Shown here piece by piece: positions 15,337 to 22,895 of a DNA stretch of 64,000 bases. The stretch spans positions 62,001-126,000 of the forward strand of contig CAZKAB010000001.1 in NCBI GenBank assembly GCA_964550615.1, written 5' to 3'. The notes beneath the pieces are model-generated. The model was not told the DNA's origin. It made no database searches and was given only the letters and a program-made list of their open reading frames with translations. The translations under genes were made by a program, and so were the position numbers. This DNA comes from M55B144 sp964550615 (lineage in GTDB: Bacteria; Bipolaricaulota; Bipolaricaulia; UBA7950; UBA9294). The first letter of the stretch is position 1. The number at the start of each line of letters is the position of its first letter.

Positions 15337-15936
15337 CTACGGACAGCCGGAGGAACAGCTAGACGAACAACCAGATGAACACGGCCAACGGAAGAACGGC
15401 CACCAGCAGCTGTTGCACGTTGATGACTCTCTGGCCAATACCAGACTTGTCTTGCAATAGCAATCCGTGGTAATCGTTGGCTGTTCCTGTTGGCAGGTGT
15501 TGCACGACCAGCCCCAATTCCAATAACAGTAGTTGCACGGATCGTATAGATTGATGAAGCGCGACAGCGTCCCTACAGAGGTATCGACGCACAGAACATA
15601 GTTTCCGGCAGCGACGCTACCTCCGTTGAAATCCACTTGCCCCCAGCTTCCCTGCCATGTCGAGGCAAGGACCGGCGCGTCGTGCACAACAGAGAATACC
15701 GTCTGCCCGGACGAATTCGCGATGTGCCAACCCAGCACTTGTGTATCGGAACACGTGTTGCATTGACAACAGCAAGAGGACCACCACCAGCTTCCGCCGG
15801 AGTTTTCGACCTTGAACAGAACAGTCTCGCCCAACTTGTACCGATTACTGTAAACCGTGCTTGCCTGACCCAGTATCCCAGCAACAATCAGCAAGGCAAG
15901 CAACACAACGGTCGCTCGTACCCATAGATGTTTCAT
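15337..15936 (-). CDS. Secreted Cys/Trp-rich protein with BsuPI/Ig-like domain
   Basis: This 199-residue protein has a signal peptide (MKHLWVRATVVLLALLIVAG, cleavage near residues 24-26). It carries 18 cysteines and 13 tryptophans, an extreme composition. The core from about residue 26 to 130 (YKLGETVLFKVENSGG, later STWQGSWGQVDFNGG and VAAGNYVLCVDT) resembles the BsuPI-type Ig fold seen in secreted and cell-surface proteins. Clusters CCCQCNTC, DPCNYCYWNWGWSC, and a tail with Cys at every fourth residue (CSSGCSSSCSSGCP) are inserted in or follow that core. ATG 15936 is set by AAAGGAGGTGTGT upstream; the frame itself extends 10 codons further. It is first in an operon with the giant Ala-rich protein, 58 bases on. 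I infer extensive disulfides, perhaps to cross-link the partner, whose repeats also hold ordered cysteines. Confidence 0.75.
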   Translation of the reverse strand: MKHLWVRATVVLLALLIVAGILGQASTVYSNRYKLGETVLFKVENSGGSWWWSSCCCQCNTCSDTQVLGWHIANSSGQTVFSVVHDAPVLASTWQGSWGQVDFNGGSVAAGNYVLCVDTSVGTLSRFINLYDPCNYCYWNWGWSCNTCQQEQPTITTDCYCKTSLVLARESSTCNSCWWPFFRWPCSSGCSSSCSSGCP

Positions 15937-15959
15937 AATACACACCTCCTTTGCTCCAA

Positions 15960-15988
15960 TGTACACCCAAAAGGGGCCTAAGTGTCAA
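15960..15988 (-). promoter_or_regulatory. Candidate promoter of the secreted-protein operon
   Basis: Minus strand perfect TTGACA (15988-15983), 17 bases, then TGTACA (15965-15960), a poor -10 box. The RNA start would fall about 16-17 bases before the start codon, leaving room for the AAAGGAGG site. Confidence 0.45.
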
Positions 15989-15989
15989 G

Positions 15990-16314
15990 TAGCTACTCCT
16001 CGGAGTGATGTGTGGATGTCAAGGTTAGTGTGTTTTTCGTTGCGGCTCTGTTGAATGCGATCGCACAATGGCCGAAATACACAGTGATTGAGCGCCTACG
16101 CAGCTTCAACTAATTGCACCGCTTAATCCAGCAGAGAAGCGATCTTCATCGCCCCCTCACTGCTTGGGTCACTCGGATGTCTCCCAAGACCATAACCAGC
16201 CAATCCCAGCGGGTAGTTCAGAGGCGAACGTCGCACAGACAAGAGACGTCATTCGCTTTCGATCGAAAGCTCACATACACGCTGGATGTCCGATCGTTCG
16301 GTTGCTCAGTACTG
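15990..16314. other. Non-coding gap upstream of the secreted-protein operon
   Basis: About 325 bases with no credible gene. It holds one GCGATCGC octamer near 16059 and a perfect 16-base palindrome at 16255-16270 (GCTTTCGATCGAAAGC) of unknown purpose. Long plus-strand frames that start here run antisense into tldE and look like shadows. Confidence 0.5.
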
Positions 16315-17610
16315 TCAGCCTGCCACCTGGAGAGAGTCAATCAAGATATACGGAGCACAATCGCCGTCACACTCCTCGCGCTCGCTGCTTATTGCCCTTA
16401 TGTGCAGAAGATCCCGATAGATGTTCCCCGCGACCATCGTTCCCTGTATCCTACCAAGCACCTGTCCTTCCTTTATGTGAAATCCGAGTGCCTGTACCGC
16501 GAATTCGCCCTGCGGGTAGTTGCCCGAGTGAAACCCCATCCCGCCGGTAACAAGAATGCCTTCTTCCATCGACGAAATCATCTCCCGATACGGGACGTCA
16601 CCCGGTTCGATGAACAGATGTGTCGGCCAGGGATTCGGAGACGTCTCCGTTCCGGATCCGAACAAGGCGCGCTTGTACCCATTGCCAGTCGACGCCGTCT
16701 TCAATCTCGCGGCAGAATGGAGATCGAGCAGATATCCACGCAGGACTCCCGCATCCACCAGCACACGCCTTACACAGGCGACACCCTCGTCATCGAATCT
16801 GCGGGACGATGGATCCCCATTCACAGTCGGATCGTCGATAATCGAAAGCTTCTCCGAGAGAATCGTTTCACCAACTCGATCGCGCAGGGGTGATGTTCCG
16901 TCGGCTACCCTGTCTCCGCTCATTCCGGCGGCAAGTGGTATGGTGAGGAGGAACGAAGCCTCGGGAGCAAGGATCGCAGGCAGACGTCCGGTTCTGGGTC
17001 GGGATGTCTTTTCCGTGTATCGATACCGCTCAATGAACTCCGCGATCATGTCGTACGGAACAGAGAATGGCGAGATCGCTTCTCTACTCTTTCCAATTCC
17101 AGTACCTGCTCCCTTGATCGGTGCAGAAACGGAAATCGCGAACTCGGTGGACGACTGCTCTCCATCAGCGCCGCACGAGGTGGCGACAGCAAGATCCTTT
17201 TTCGTAGCTTCACAGTGTACATTGAGCGCAATTCCAGGAAGCTCTTTGATGACAATGCTCTTGATCTCCTCACATAACGAGACGAGATCATCGCTTCGTA
17301 CACGCGCTGTGGCATCGTCGTGTGTGGTCACCGCAGGATACGAGTACCGGTCGGCAAACGAGAATTCCGCCATACCACCGTGTGCGGCCGCCACCTTTGC
17401 CTGTTTGATGAGGGAAGCATCCGGAGAAGTGCCGAAAGATAAGCCGATGCGCCCGCCATCGATCACCCTAACGGCGACCGACGATAGATCGTCCTCGTTT
17501 ATGCGCGACAACTGGCAATTCCGGAAGAGCACCTCTGTCTTGTGCTCGCGAACCCAGTAGACTTCCGCGGAATCCACTGTACTCATACCGCTCTTGATCA
17601 GCTCTTTCAT
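16315..17610 (-). CDS. tldE: TldE/PmbA-family metalloprotease subunit
   Basis: This 431-residue protein is the TldE (PmbA) partner of the TldD/TldE protease, which in E. coli processes microcin B17 and CcdA and elsewhere trims modified peptides. TldE lacks its own zinc site and packs against TldD. Family features include the N-terminal YWVREHKTEVLFRNCQLSRI region, the central PFSVPYDMI segment and the C-terminal EGILVTGGMGFHSGNYPQGEF stretch. ATG 17610 overlaps the tldD stop as ATGA with GGGAGGGAC just before it, so the upstream extension to 17709 is rejected. In thermophiles this pair is often an orphan housekeeping protease; no RiPP precursor or modifying enzyme is seen beside it here. Confidence 0.92.
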   Translation of the reverse strand: MKELIKSGMSTVDSAEVYWVREHKTEVLFRNCQLSRINEDDLSSVAVRVIDGGRIGLSFGTSPDASLIKQAKVAAAHGGMAEFSFADRYSYPAVTTHDDATARVRSDDLVSLCEEIKSIVIKELPGIALNVHCEATKKDLAVATSCGADGEQSSTEFAISVSAPIKGAGTGIGKSREAISPFSVPYDMIAEFIERYRYTEKTSRPRTGRLPAILAPEASFLLTIPLAAGMSGDRVADGTSPLRDRVGETILSEKLSIIDDPTVNGDPSSRRFDDEGVACVRRVLVDAGVLRGYLLDLHSAARLKTASTGNGYKRALFGSGTETSPNPWPTHLFIEPGDVPYREMISSMEEGILVTGGMGFHSGNYPQGEFAVQALGFHIKEGQVLGRIQGTMVAGNIYRDLLHIRAISSEREECDGDCAPYILIDSLQVAG

Positions 17611-18989
17611 CGTGTCCCTCCCAGTGTCACCGCGTCGATCTTTATGTGAGGTGCTCCTTTCCCCGACTTTCGATTCATCTGCATCGGCCCGCCTCCGCCC
17701 TTGCCGCATCCGCCGCGCTCTCCGTAGACAACGTCATCTCCCACCATTGATATCGCTCTCAGGGTCGAGAATAGCTCGCCGCTCATGTTGATGTCCCTCA
17801 CCATTGTGCCCAAGCGTCCATTCTGAATGCGGTATCCCCATTGCGCACCAAAACTGAACTGGTCGCCCGATGTCTGGCCACCCTTGGCTCCGACAAGGTA
17901 GTAGCCGTCGTCGATTGAAGCAATCATCTCATCGAACGTTGATCCCCCGGCCTCTATGAAAATGTTCGACATGCGAACGATCGGCGTAAATCGGGCATCG
18001 ACCGCACGCATGTTCCCGGTCAGCGGTTCGTCGAATTCAGCTGCCGTCTCACGCGAATGAAGCCGCCCAGCAAGTACCCCATCCTCAATTAGCTTCGTCT
18101 TCCTCCCCCGTACGCCTTCGTCGTCGACAAGATATCCGCCGGGAAGATCGAGAAGAAGTGGATCATCGGTCACATTGAGTATGGGTTGTGCAAGTACGGT
18201 CCCCAACTCGAGCTTCTTGCGGAACTCCGGGTTGTCCTGAATCCCGTCCGCCTCCGACAGATGCCCGAAGGCTTCGTGGATGAAGACTCCGGCTTCATCC
18301 GGATCAAGAACGACCGGACACACCCCAGCAGTAGCCGGTTCGGCAGACAGGAGCTCACGAGCGCGTTCGATCCGCTGCCGCAGCTCATCATCGCGATCGA
18401 CAAGCCGGGAGAAATCGTCGCTCCCTCCAAATGCAAAACGTACCCGTTGAACTGTATTCTTGTTTCGGGTAACGATCAGCCCAGCGATATTCACGATGAG
18501 AAGCTCATATTCCACTGCACTCCCTTCGCTCGTGACGAATGTGCGGTGCGAATAGAACTCGTCGTAAACGCAGTTAGTGGTCGCGACATCCCGCGACGAA
18601 AGGATCATGTCGTTGTACTTCTTAAGAAGCTCGAGTTTGTCAGCAAGTGAAATGCGCCGAGGATCGCTCTTGGGAGAGAGGAAGAATGAGCCGTTGATCA
18701 CTGGTGCCGACGCCAACCTGAGCGGATGCGTACGATGTCGCGACGCGAGACTCGCGGACACGGCCGCTTTCCTCGCCATTTGATCGGCGTCTGCAAGCTC
18801 AGTAAACGACGAAATCGCTTTCCCTCCCTTGGCGTAGGCACGCAAGTGGCCGCCAGATGTGGAATAGGACGCGATTCGACGCAGTTCCTTCCCCTCATAC
18901 TCTATCGTCGTCTTTTGATTCTTCTCGAAGCGAATATCCGCGTAATCCACATCCAAAGAACCCAACACGTTCTTCAGCGCCTGCTGCAT
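17607..18989 (-). CDS. tldD: TldD zinc metalloprotease
   Basis: This 460-residue protein is the catalytic half of the TldD/TldE protease. The HExxxH zinc motif is visible as HEAFGH near residue 240, and the third ligand cysteine in GGCGKGGGGPM near the C-terminus. TldD acts on small or unfolded peptides inside a heterodimer chamber in the cytoplasm. Its stop overlaps the tldE start, so the two subunits should be made in equal amounts. The start at ATG 18989 gives a normal N-terminus, although the AGAGGAG site lies rather far upstream. It is divergent from padR across a 210-base gap. Confidence 0.94.
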   Translation of the reverse strand: MQQALKNVLGSLDVDYADIRFEKNQKTTIEYEGKELRRIASYSTSGGHLRAYAKGGKAISSFTELADADQMARKAAVSASLASRHRTHPLRLASAPVINGSFFLSPKSDPRRISLADKLELLKKYNDMILSSRDVATTNCVYDEFYSHRTFVTSEGSAVEYELLIVNIAGLIVTRNKNTVQRVRFAFGGSDDFSRLVDRDDELRQRIERARELLSAEPATAGVCPVVLDPDEAGVFIHEAFGHLSEADGIQDNPEFRKKLELGTVLAQPILNVTDDPLLLDLPGGYLVDDEGVRGRKTKLIEDGVLAGRLHSRETAAEFDEPLTGNMRAVDARFTPIVRMSNIFIEAGGSTFDEMIASIDDGYYLVGAKGGQTSGDQFSFGAQWGYRIQNGRLGTMVRDINMSGELFSTLRAISMVGDDVVYGERGGCGKGGGGPMQMNRKSGKGAPHIKIDAVTLGGTR

Positions 18990-19200
18990 GTCTTCACGGC
19001 TCCTCTATCCGAGTGGTTAGGGAATACTACAAGCGGCGAGCGCTGGGGCGCAAGATCGGGTACAGCAAACGACTATACGCCAACATTCCTCGCAGCAAAC
19101 TCGAAGTCCGTGGATGTCATGAATCGACCGGCGCCATTGTTGATTGCTAACCTGGTATAAGTAAGATATTCTCTATTGGAATAATCCCTTAAGGAGTATC

Positions 19201-19767
19201 ATGCCGACAAAACGCTTTCCAGTCGAGTACGCGATATTGGGCATCATTGCCGAAGGTCCGGCGCATGGGTATGTGTTGCGAAAGCGTCTTGACGCAGCGC
19301 TCGGCCCGTTCTGGAATATCGCCACCAGCCAGATTTACTCCGCCCTGCACAGCATGGCAGATGAGGGCCTTGTTACCGTCGAGGTGCAAGAGCAGGCAGG
19401 CAGGCCACCGCGCAACGTCTATCTTGCCACCGAAAGAGGGACCCGTGCCTTGTTCCAGTGGTGTGTTGCGCCGGTTCGGCATCTGCGAGACATACGTGTT
19501 GTGTTCATGGCAAAGCTTTACTTCTTGCACCACTCCAGCAGCAACGCAGTCCTCACATTGATTGATGCACAAGCGGCGCTTCTCGACCGGCTACTTGCGA
19601 GGGTTTCACAGCGCAAAGACCTGCCGACGGACGACAAGACTCTCGCACACCTCGCAATTCGATTCCGTGTTCGCCAGATAAGAGCCGCAATCGACTGGCT
19701 GGAGGAGTGCAAGAGATGGATTCTGGAAAACGAGAAAGGAGATACGGATGAGGTACAGTTGGCGTAG
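19201..19767 (+). CDS. PadR-family transcriptional regulator
   Basis: This 188-residue regulator has the PadR winged-helix domain in the first 90 residues (YAILGIIAEGPAHGYVLRKRL, then TSQIYSALHSMADEGLV and the wing with GRPPRNVYLAT). A helical C-terminal dimerisation region follows. ATG 19201 has an AAGGAG site at good spacing. Its last 20 bases overlap the start of the chelate-binding protein gene, so regulator and importer are in one operon. PadR proteins usually repress detoxification, phenolic-acid or drug-efflux genes; control of a metal-chelate importer would be less usual. Autoregulation from the padR-tldD gap is likely. A weak promoter-like TTGCTA-N17-TATTCT lies in that gap. Confidence 0.9.
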   Translation: MPTKRFPVEYAILGIIAEGPAHGYVLRKRLDAALGPFWNIATSQIYSALHSMADEGLVTVEVQEQAGRPPRNVYLATERGTRALFQWCVAPVRHLRDIRVVFMAKLYFLHHSSSNAVLTLIDAQAALLDRLLARVSQRKDLPTDDKTLAHLAIRFRVRQIRAAIDWLEECKRWILENEKGDTDEVQLA

Positions 19768-20788
19768 CCTGATCGGGTTTTATGTTGTCTTGGTTTTGCT
19801 GCTCACCGCGCTGCCGGTCGCGGCCACAATGGCGAACGGGAAAGTGGAAGTGGTGGATCAAGCGGGGCGGACTGTCGACATTCCACAACCGGTGGAGCGG
19901 ATCGTAAGCGTGTATGGGATCTCCACATACTACGTTTACGCGCTAGGCGCGGGTGACCGAATGGTGAGCGCGTGGTATGTGCAGATCAAGGGTCTGGGTC
20001 AGGCTCCCGCCGCCCTGAGGGAGATTGAGCCCAAGCTCGGCGAAAAGCTATCCTTCGGACAGCCAAACCTGGAGGATATCGTGGCGAAGGATCCCGATCT
20101 CGTTCTCACCAATCCAGTGAAACACGGAGATCTTGCCGATCGCCTGACGAATCTGGGTATTCCGGCAATCCAATATGCTGCGGAAACTCCGGAGACGATG
20201 AAGGAGGCGATGCTTCTCACCGGCAAGGCCCTCGGACCGGATACGACGGCGCGCGCCCAGGAGTTCGCCGACTACTACAACCGCGTGATGGAAGCAATCG
20301 GCACTGCGACCGATGCCATCCCAGCCGATAAGCGACTGCGCGTCTACTTCTGCGGTAGCAACCCGCTGCGTGCTGCAAGCGGCGATATGTATCAGAGCTT
20401 GATGATCGATACCGCCGGCGGGATATCCGTAACACGAGATATTAGAGGCTATTGGAACGATCTCAATCTCGAACAGGTCCTCGTCTGGCAGCCGGATGTA
20501 ATAATCATCACAAGCTACGGCGGCCTTACGCCCGCTCAAATTCTTGATGATCCAGATTGGCAGTCGGTCCCAGCCGTACGCGATGGTCGCGTGTACAAGA
20601 TGCCGGCGCTCGCCGCCGCCTGGGACACGCCTGTTCCCGACTCACTCCTCGGGATCATGTGGCTGGCGCACGTCCTGTATCCACACCAGATTGGTTTCGA
20701 TCTTGCCGCTGAATGCCGCACGTTCTACAGCCGGTTCTATGGCTACGTTCTCTCCGACGAGGAGGTCGCACGATTGACAGGAAACTAG
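19748..20788 (+). CDS. Metal-chelate ABC importer, substrate-binding protein (FepB/BtuF-like)
   Basis: This 346-residue periplasmic binding protein has a signal peptide (hydrophobic core about residues 8-25, AVAAT-type end, no lipobox cysteine). Two Rossmann-like lobes are joined by a long helix, as in the FepB/BtuF family that binds iron-siderophore, heme or cobalamin. Typical landmarks are RIVSVYGISTYYVYALGAGDR near residue 55, PNLEDIVAKDPDLVLT near residue 105 and AVRDGRVYKMP near residue 285. ATG 19748 overlaps padR and has AAAGGAG before it. The permease and ATPase genes follow with overlaps, so the importer is complete. The substrate cannot be read from sequence. Confidence 0.9.
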   Translation: MRYSWRSLIGFYVVLVLLLTALPVAATMANGKVEVVDQAGRTVDIPQPVERIVSVYGISTYYVYALGAGDRMVSAWYVQIKGLGQAPAALREIEPKLGEKLSFGQPNLEDIVAKDPDLVLTNPVKHGDLADRLTNLGIPAIQYAAETPETMKEAMLLTGKALGPDTTARAQEFADYYNRVMEAIGTATDAIPADKRLRVYFCGSNPLRAASGDMYQSLMIDTAGGISVTRDIRGYWNDLNLEQVLVWQPDVIIITSYGGLTPAQILDDPDWQSVPAVRDGRVYKMPALAAAWDTPVPDSLLGIMWLAHVLYPHQIGFDLAAECRTFYSRFYGYVLSDEEVARLTGN

Positions 20789-21783
20789 GGCACCAAGCTA
20801 TTTGGGGCTGGCTCCTCGTCGTTCTCCCTGGTGCATTAATCGTTTCGTCGCTGTTCATCGGCCGCTACCACATCCCGATCGACGATGTGATCCACGCTAT
20901 CATCCTGCCGAGGAACGTGACGGCAACAATCCGGGCTCTTGTACTGCATGTGCGGCTGCCGCGCATCCTCACCGCAGTCTGTGTTGGGGCCAATCTGGCT
21001 GTGAGTGGCGCGATCTTCCAGGGTGTTCTGCGGAACCCGCTCGTTGACTCCCGAATTCTCGGCGTAAGTTCAGGCGCGGCATTCGGGGCGGCGCTGGCGC
21101 TCCTGACGACGCACAGCCCGGCTATCGTTCAACTGAGCGCGTTCGGATTTGGCCTTCTCGCCATTCTCGTCGTGTACGCTATCGGTTGGAGATTCGGATC
21201 GTCGATACTCATCCTTGTCGTAACCGGTATCTTGGTGAGCGCCTTTTACAACGCCCTTCTCGGTCTGGTCAAATACGTCGCGGATCCGCTCGATACCCTT
21301 CCGGCAATCACGTACTGGCTGCTCGGTGGAATCTCCGGCGCGCGCTGGGAGAGTGTTTGGCCGCTGGCGATCGTGACTGCACTTGGAATCTCGTTCTTCC
21401 TACTCATGCGCTGGCGAGTGAATCTTCTCACGTTAAGCGAGACCGAGGCGGCTTCCATGGGGATAAACGTGCGCAAAAGTCGCTTCGTCGTGCTTGTCGT
21501 GGCGTCTCTTATGGTGGCATCTTCGGTCGCGCAAAGCGGCATCATCGGTTGGATCGGACTCATCGTCCCTCACGCCGCTCGGGCGATCGTCGGACCTGAT
21601 CATGCGCGACTCATCCCCGCCTCGATCGGCATCGGTGCGTTCATCCTTCTTGCGCTCGACGACATATCGCGCACGGCGCTGCCGAGCGAGATTCCTCTGG
21701 GCATACTCGCCGGCCTTATCGGGATACCAGTCTTTCTCGTGTTGTTCATGGGTTTACTGCGCCAACGAGGAGGATGGCGATGA
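20773..21783 (+). CDS. Metal-chelate ABC importer, permease (FecCD family), possible AUU start
   Basis: This is a FecCD/BtuC-type permease with about ten helices. Family marks include RLPRILTAVCVGANLAVSG near residue 55, GVLRNPLVDSRILGVSSGA near residue 80, and FIGLIVPHAAR-like IGLIVPHAARAIVGPDH near residue 270. The start is unusual: the only in-frame ATG is at 20713, deep inside the binding-protein gene and without a ribosome-binding site. At 20773 an ATT codon lies 6-7 bases after a perfect GAGGAGG, exactly where the first residues before helix 1 should begin, giving 336 residues. No in-frame GTG or TTG lies nearby. I therefore annotate the ATT but regard 20713 (356 residues) as the alternative. 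Confidence 0.8.
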   Translation: MDRKLGHQAIWGWLLVVLPGALIVSSLFIGRYHIPIDDVIHAIILPRNVTATIRALVLHVRLPRILTAVCVGANLAVSGAIFQGVLRNPLVDSRILGVSSGAAFGAALALLTTHSPAIVQLSAFGFGLLAILVVYAIGWRFGSSILILVVTGILVSAFYNALLGLVKYVADPLDTLPAITYWLLGGISGARWESVWPLAIVTALGISFFLLMRWRVNLLTLSETEAASMGINVRKSRFVVLVVASLMVASSVAQSGIIGWIGLIVPHAARAIVGPDHARLIPASIGIGAFILLALDDISRTALPSEIPLGILAGLIGIPVFLVLFMGLLRQRGGWR

Positions 21784-22568
21784 GCCTTGCCGCGATAGAT
21801 CTCTGTTACGCCTACACAAGCGACAGGCTGGTACTCGACGGCATCACGCTGTCCCTGGACGAGGGCGGAGTCACATTCATCTTGGGTGGGAACGGGAGTG
21901 GGAAGACAACGCTCCTTGAGTGCCTGTGTGGAATCCGCTCACCGCGATCGGGAAGTGTTCGTCTGGACGGAAAGGAAGCCCATCGACTCCCTCCGATGCA
22001 GAGAGCGCGGCGCGTGGGGTTCGTTCCCCAGATTCATGAACCCATCTTCACCTACAGCGTCTACCATGTGGTGCTTATGGGGCGCTCCCCTCATCTCGGG
22101 CCGTTCGCGAAACCTCGCCACAGTGACCATGAAGCGGTAGCGCAAGCCCTCGATGCGCTCGATCTCTGGCCGCTGCGGAATCGTCCGTACACGGAGATCA
22201 GCGGAGGAGAACGACGATTGGTTCTAGTCGCGCGCGGATTGGCGCAAGGAGTACGCTATCTGCTGATGGACGAGCCGGACGCTCACCTCGATCCGCTTCA
22301 CCAAAACGACTTATTCAGCCGTGTGCGGGAACTTGCCATACAGGGCTTCACCTTCGCCATCAGTTCGCACAGTCCAAACAGCGCACTCACCTACGGCGAC
22401 TCGGCCCTTCTCCTCTCTCAAGGCAGACCGATCGCATACGACCGCGCTGCGGTGGTTGTCGCACCTGCGCCGCTGGCCGCGGCCTACGGGCTTGAGTTTG
22501 AACTGATCTCAGATGAGAGCGGCCCCCGTGCGGTCCTGCCCATGAGAGCTACACGCACTCAGTCGTAG
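21780..22568 (+). CDS. Metal-chelate ABC importer, ATP-binding protein (FecE/BtuD-like)
   Basis: This 262-residue ATPase energises the chelate importer. It shows Walker A (GGNGSGKTT), the signature region EISGGERRLVLVARGLAQ, Walker B (YLLMDEPDAHLDP) and the switch histidine in SSHSPN. The signature reads ISGGE instead of the commoner LSGGQ, a tolerated variant. ATG 21780 overlaps the permease stop as ATGA and sits 6 bases after GAGGAGG; ATG 21774 is the other possibility. The gene closes the PadR-binding protein-permease-ATPase operon and overlaps by 10 bases the end of a minus-strand small membrane protein gene. Confidence 0.92.
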   Translation: MSLAAIDLCYAYTSDRLVLDGITLSLDEGGVTFILGGNGSGKTTLLECLCGIRSPRSGSVRLDGKEAHRLPPMQRARRVGFVPQIHEPIFTYSVYHVVLMGRSPHLGPFAKPRHSDHEAVAQALDALDLWPLRNRPYTEISGGERRLVLVARGLAQGVRYLLMDEPDAHLDPLHQNDLFSRVRELAIQGFTFAISSHSPNSALTYGDSALLLSQGRPIAYDRAAVVVAPAPLAAAYGLEFELISDESGPRAVLPMRATRTQS

Positions 22569-22789
22569 GAACGCCACTTGCGGAATATCCTGCCGCTCAC
22601 GCCAATGCCGGCCCAGGCGAAAATCAGAGTCACTAAGAACCACAATCCGGCCGCCTGCCAATAGGACAGTGGCTTCAAGAGACCGAGATAGTTCACGATG
22701 ATGCTGTTCCACAGCATCTGAATAATCCAACTGAAGAAAAAGAACGCCCCTACGCCGCCGCCGGTTATCAATCCTCGCACCAGCTTCAT
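22559..22789 (-). CDS. Small two-helix membrane protein
   Basis: I do not recognise a family with certainty. The 76-residue product has two predicted membrane helices (GLITGGGVGAFFFFSWIIQML and AAGLWFLVTLIFAWAGIGV), a short polar link, and a basic C-terminus (RIFRKWRS). The start ATG 22789 follows AAGGGGG at good spacing; an earlier ATG at 22810 has no such site. It is convergent with the importer ATPase, whose last codons it overlaps. Small proteins of this kind are common and mostly of unknown function. Confidence 0.6.
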   Translation of the reverse strand: MKLVRGLITGGGVGAFFFFSWIIQMLWNSIIVNYLGLLKPLSYWQAAGLWFLVTLIFAWAGIGVSGRIFRKWRSYD

Positions 22790-22895
22790 CCAATCATCCC
22801 CCTTGCACAAGAATATCGGAATTGTACCGACTAAAGCTCGAAAAATGAACAGACCGTAGCTATTACGGCGGATATCATCGGATTCATCTGACAGG

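Noticed and set aside
16114..17560. Plus-strand frames of 259 and 334 codons opposite tldE
   Set aside because: tldE is a clear conserved gene; the opposite frames have Arg/Ser/Pro-rich shadow composition.
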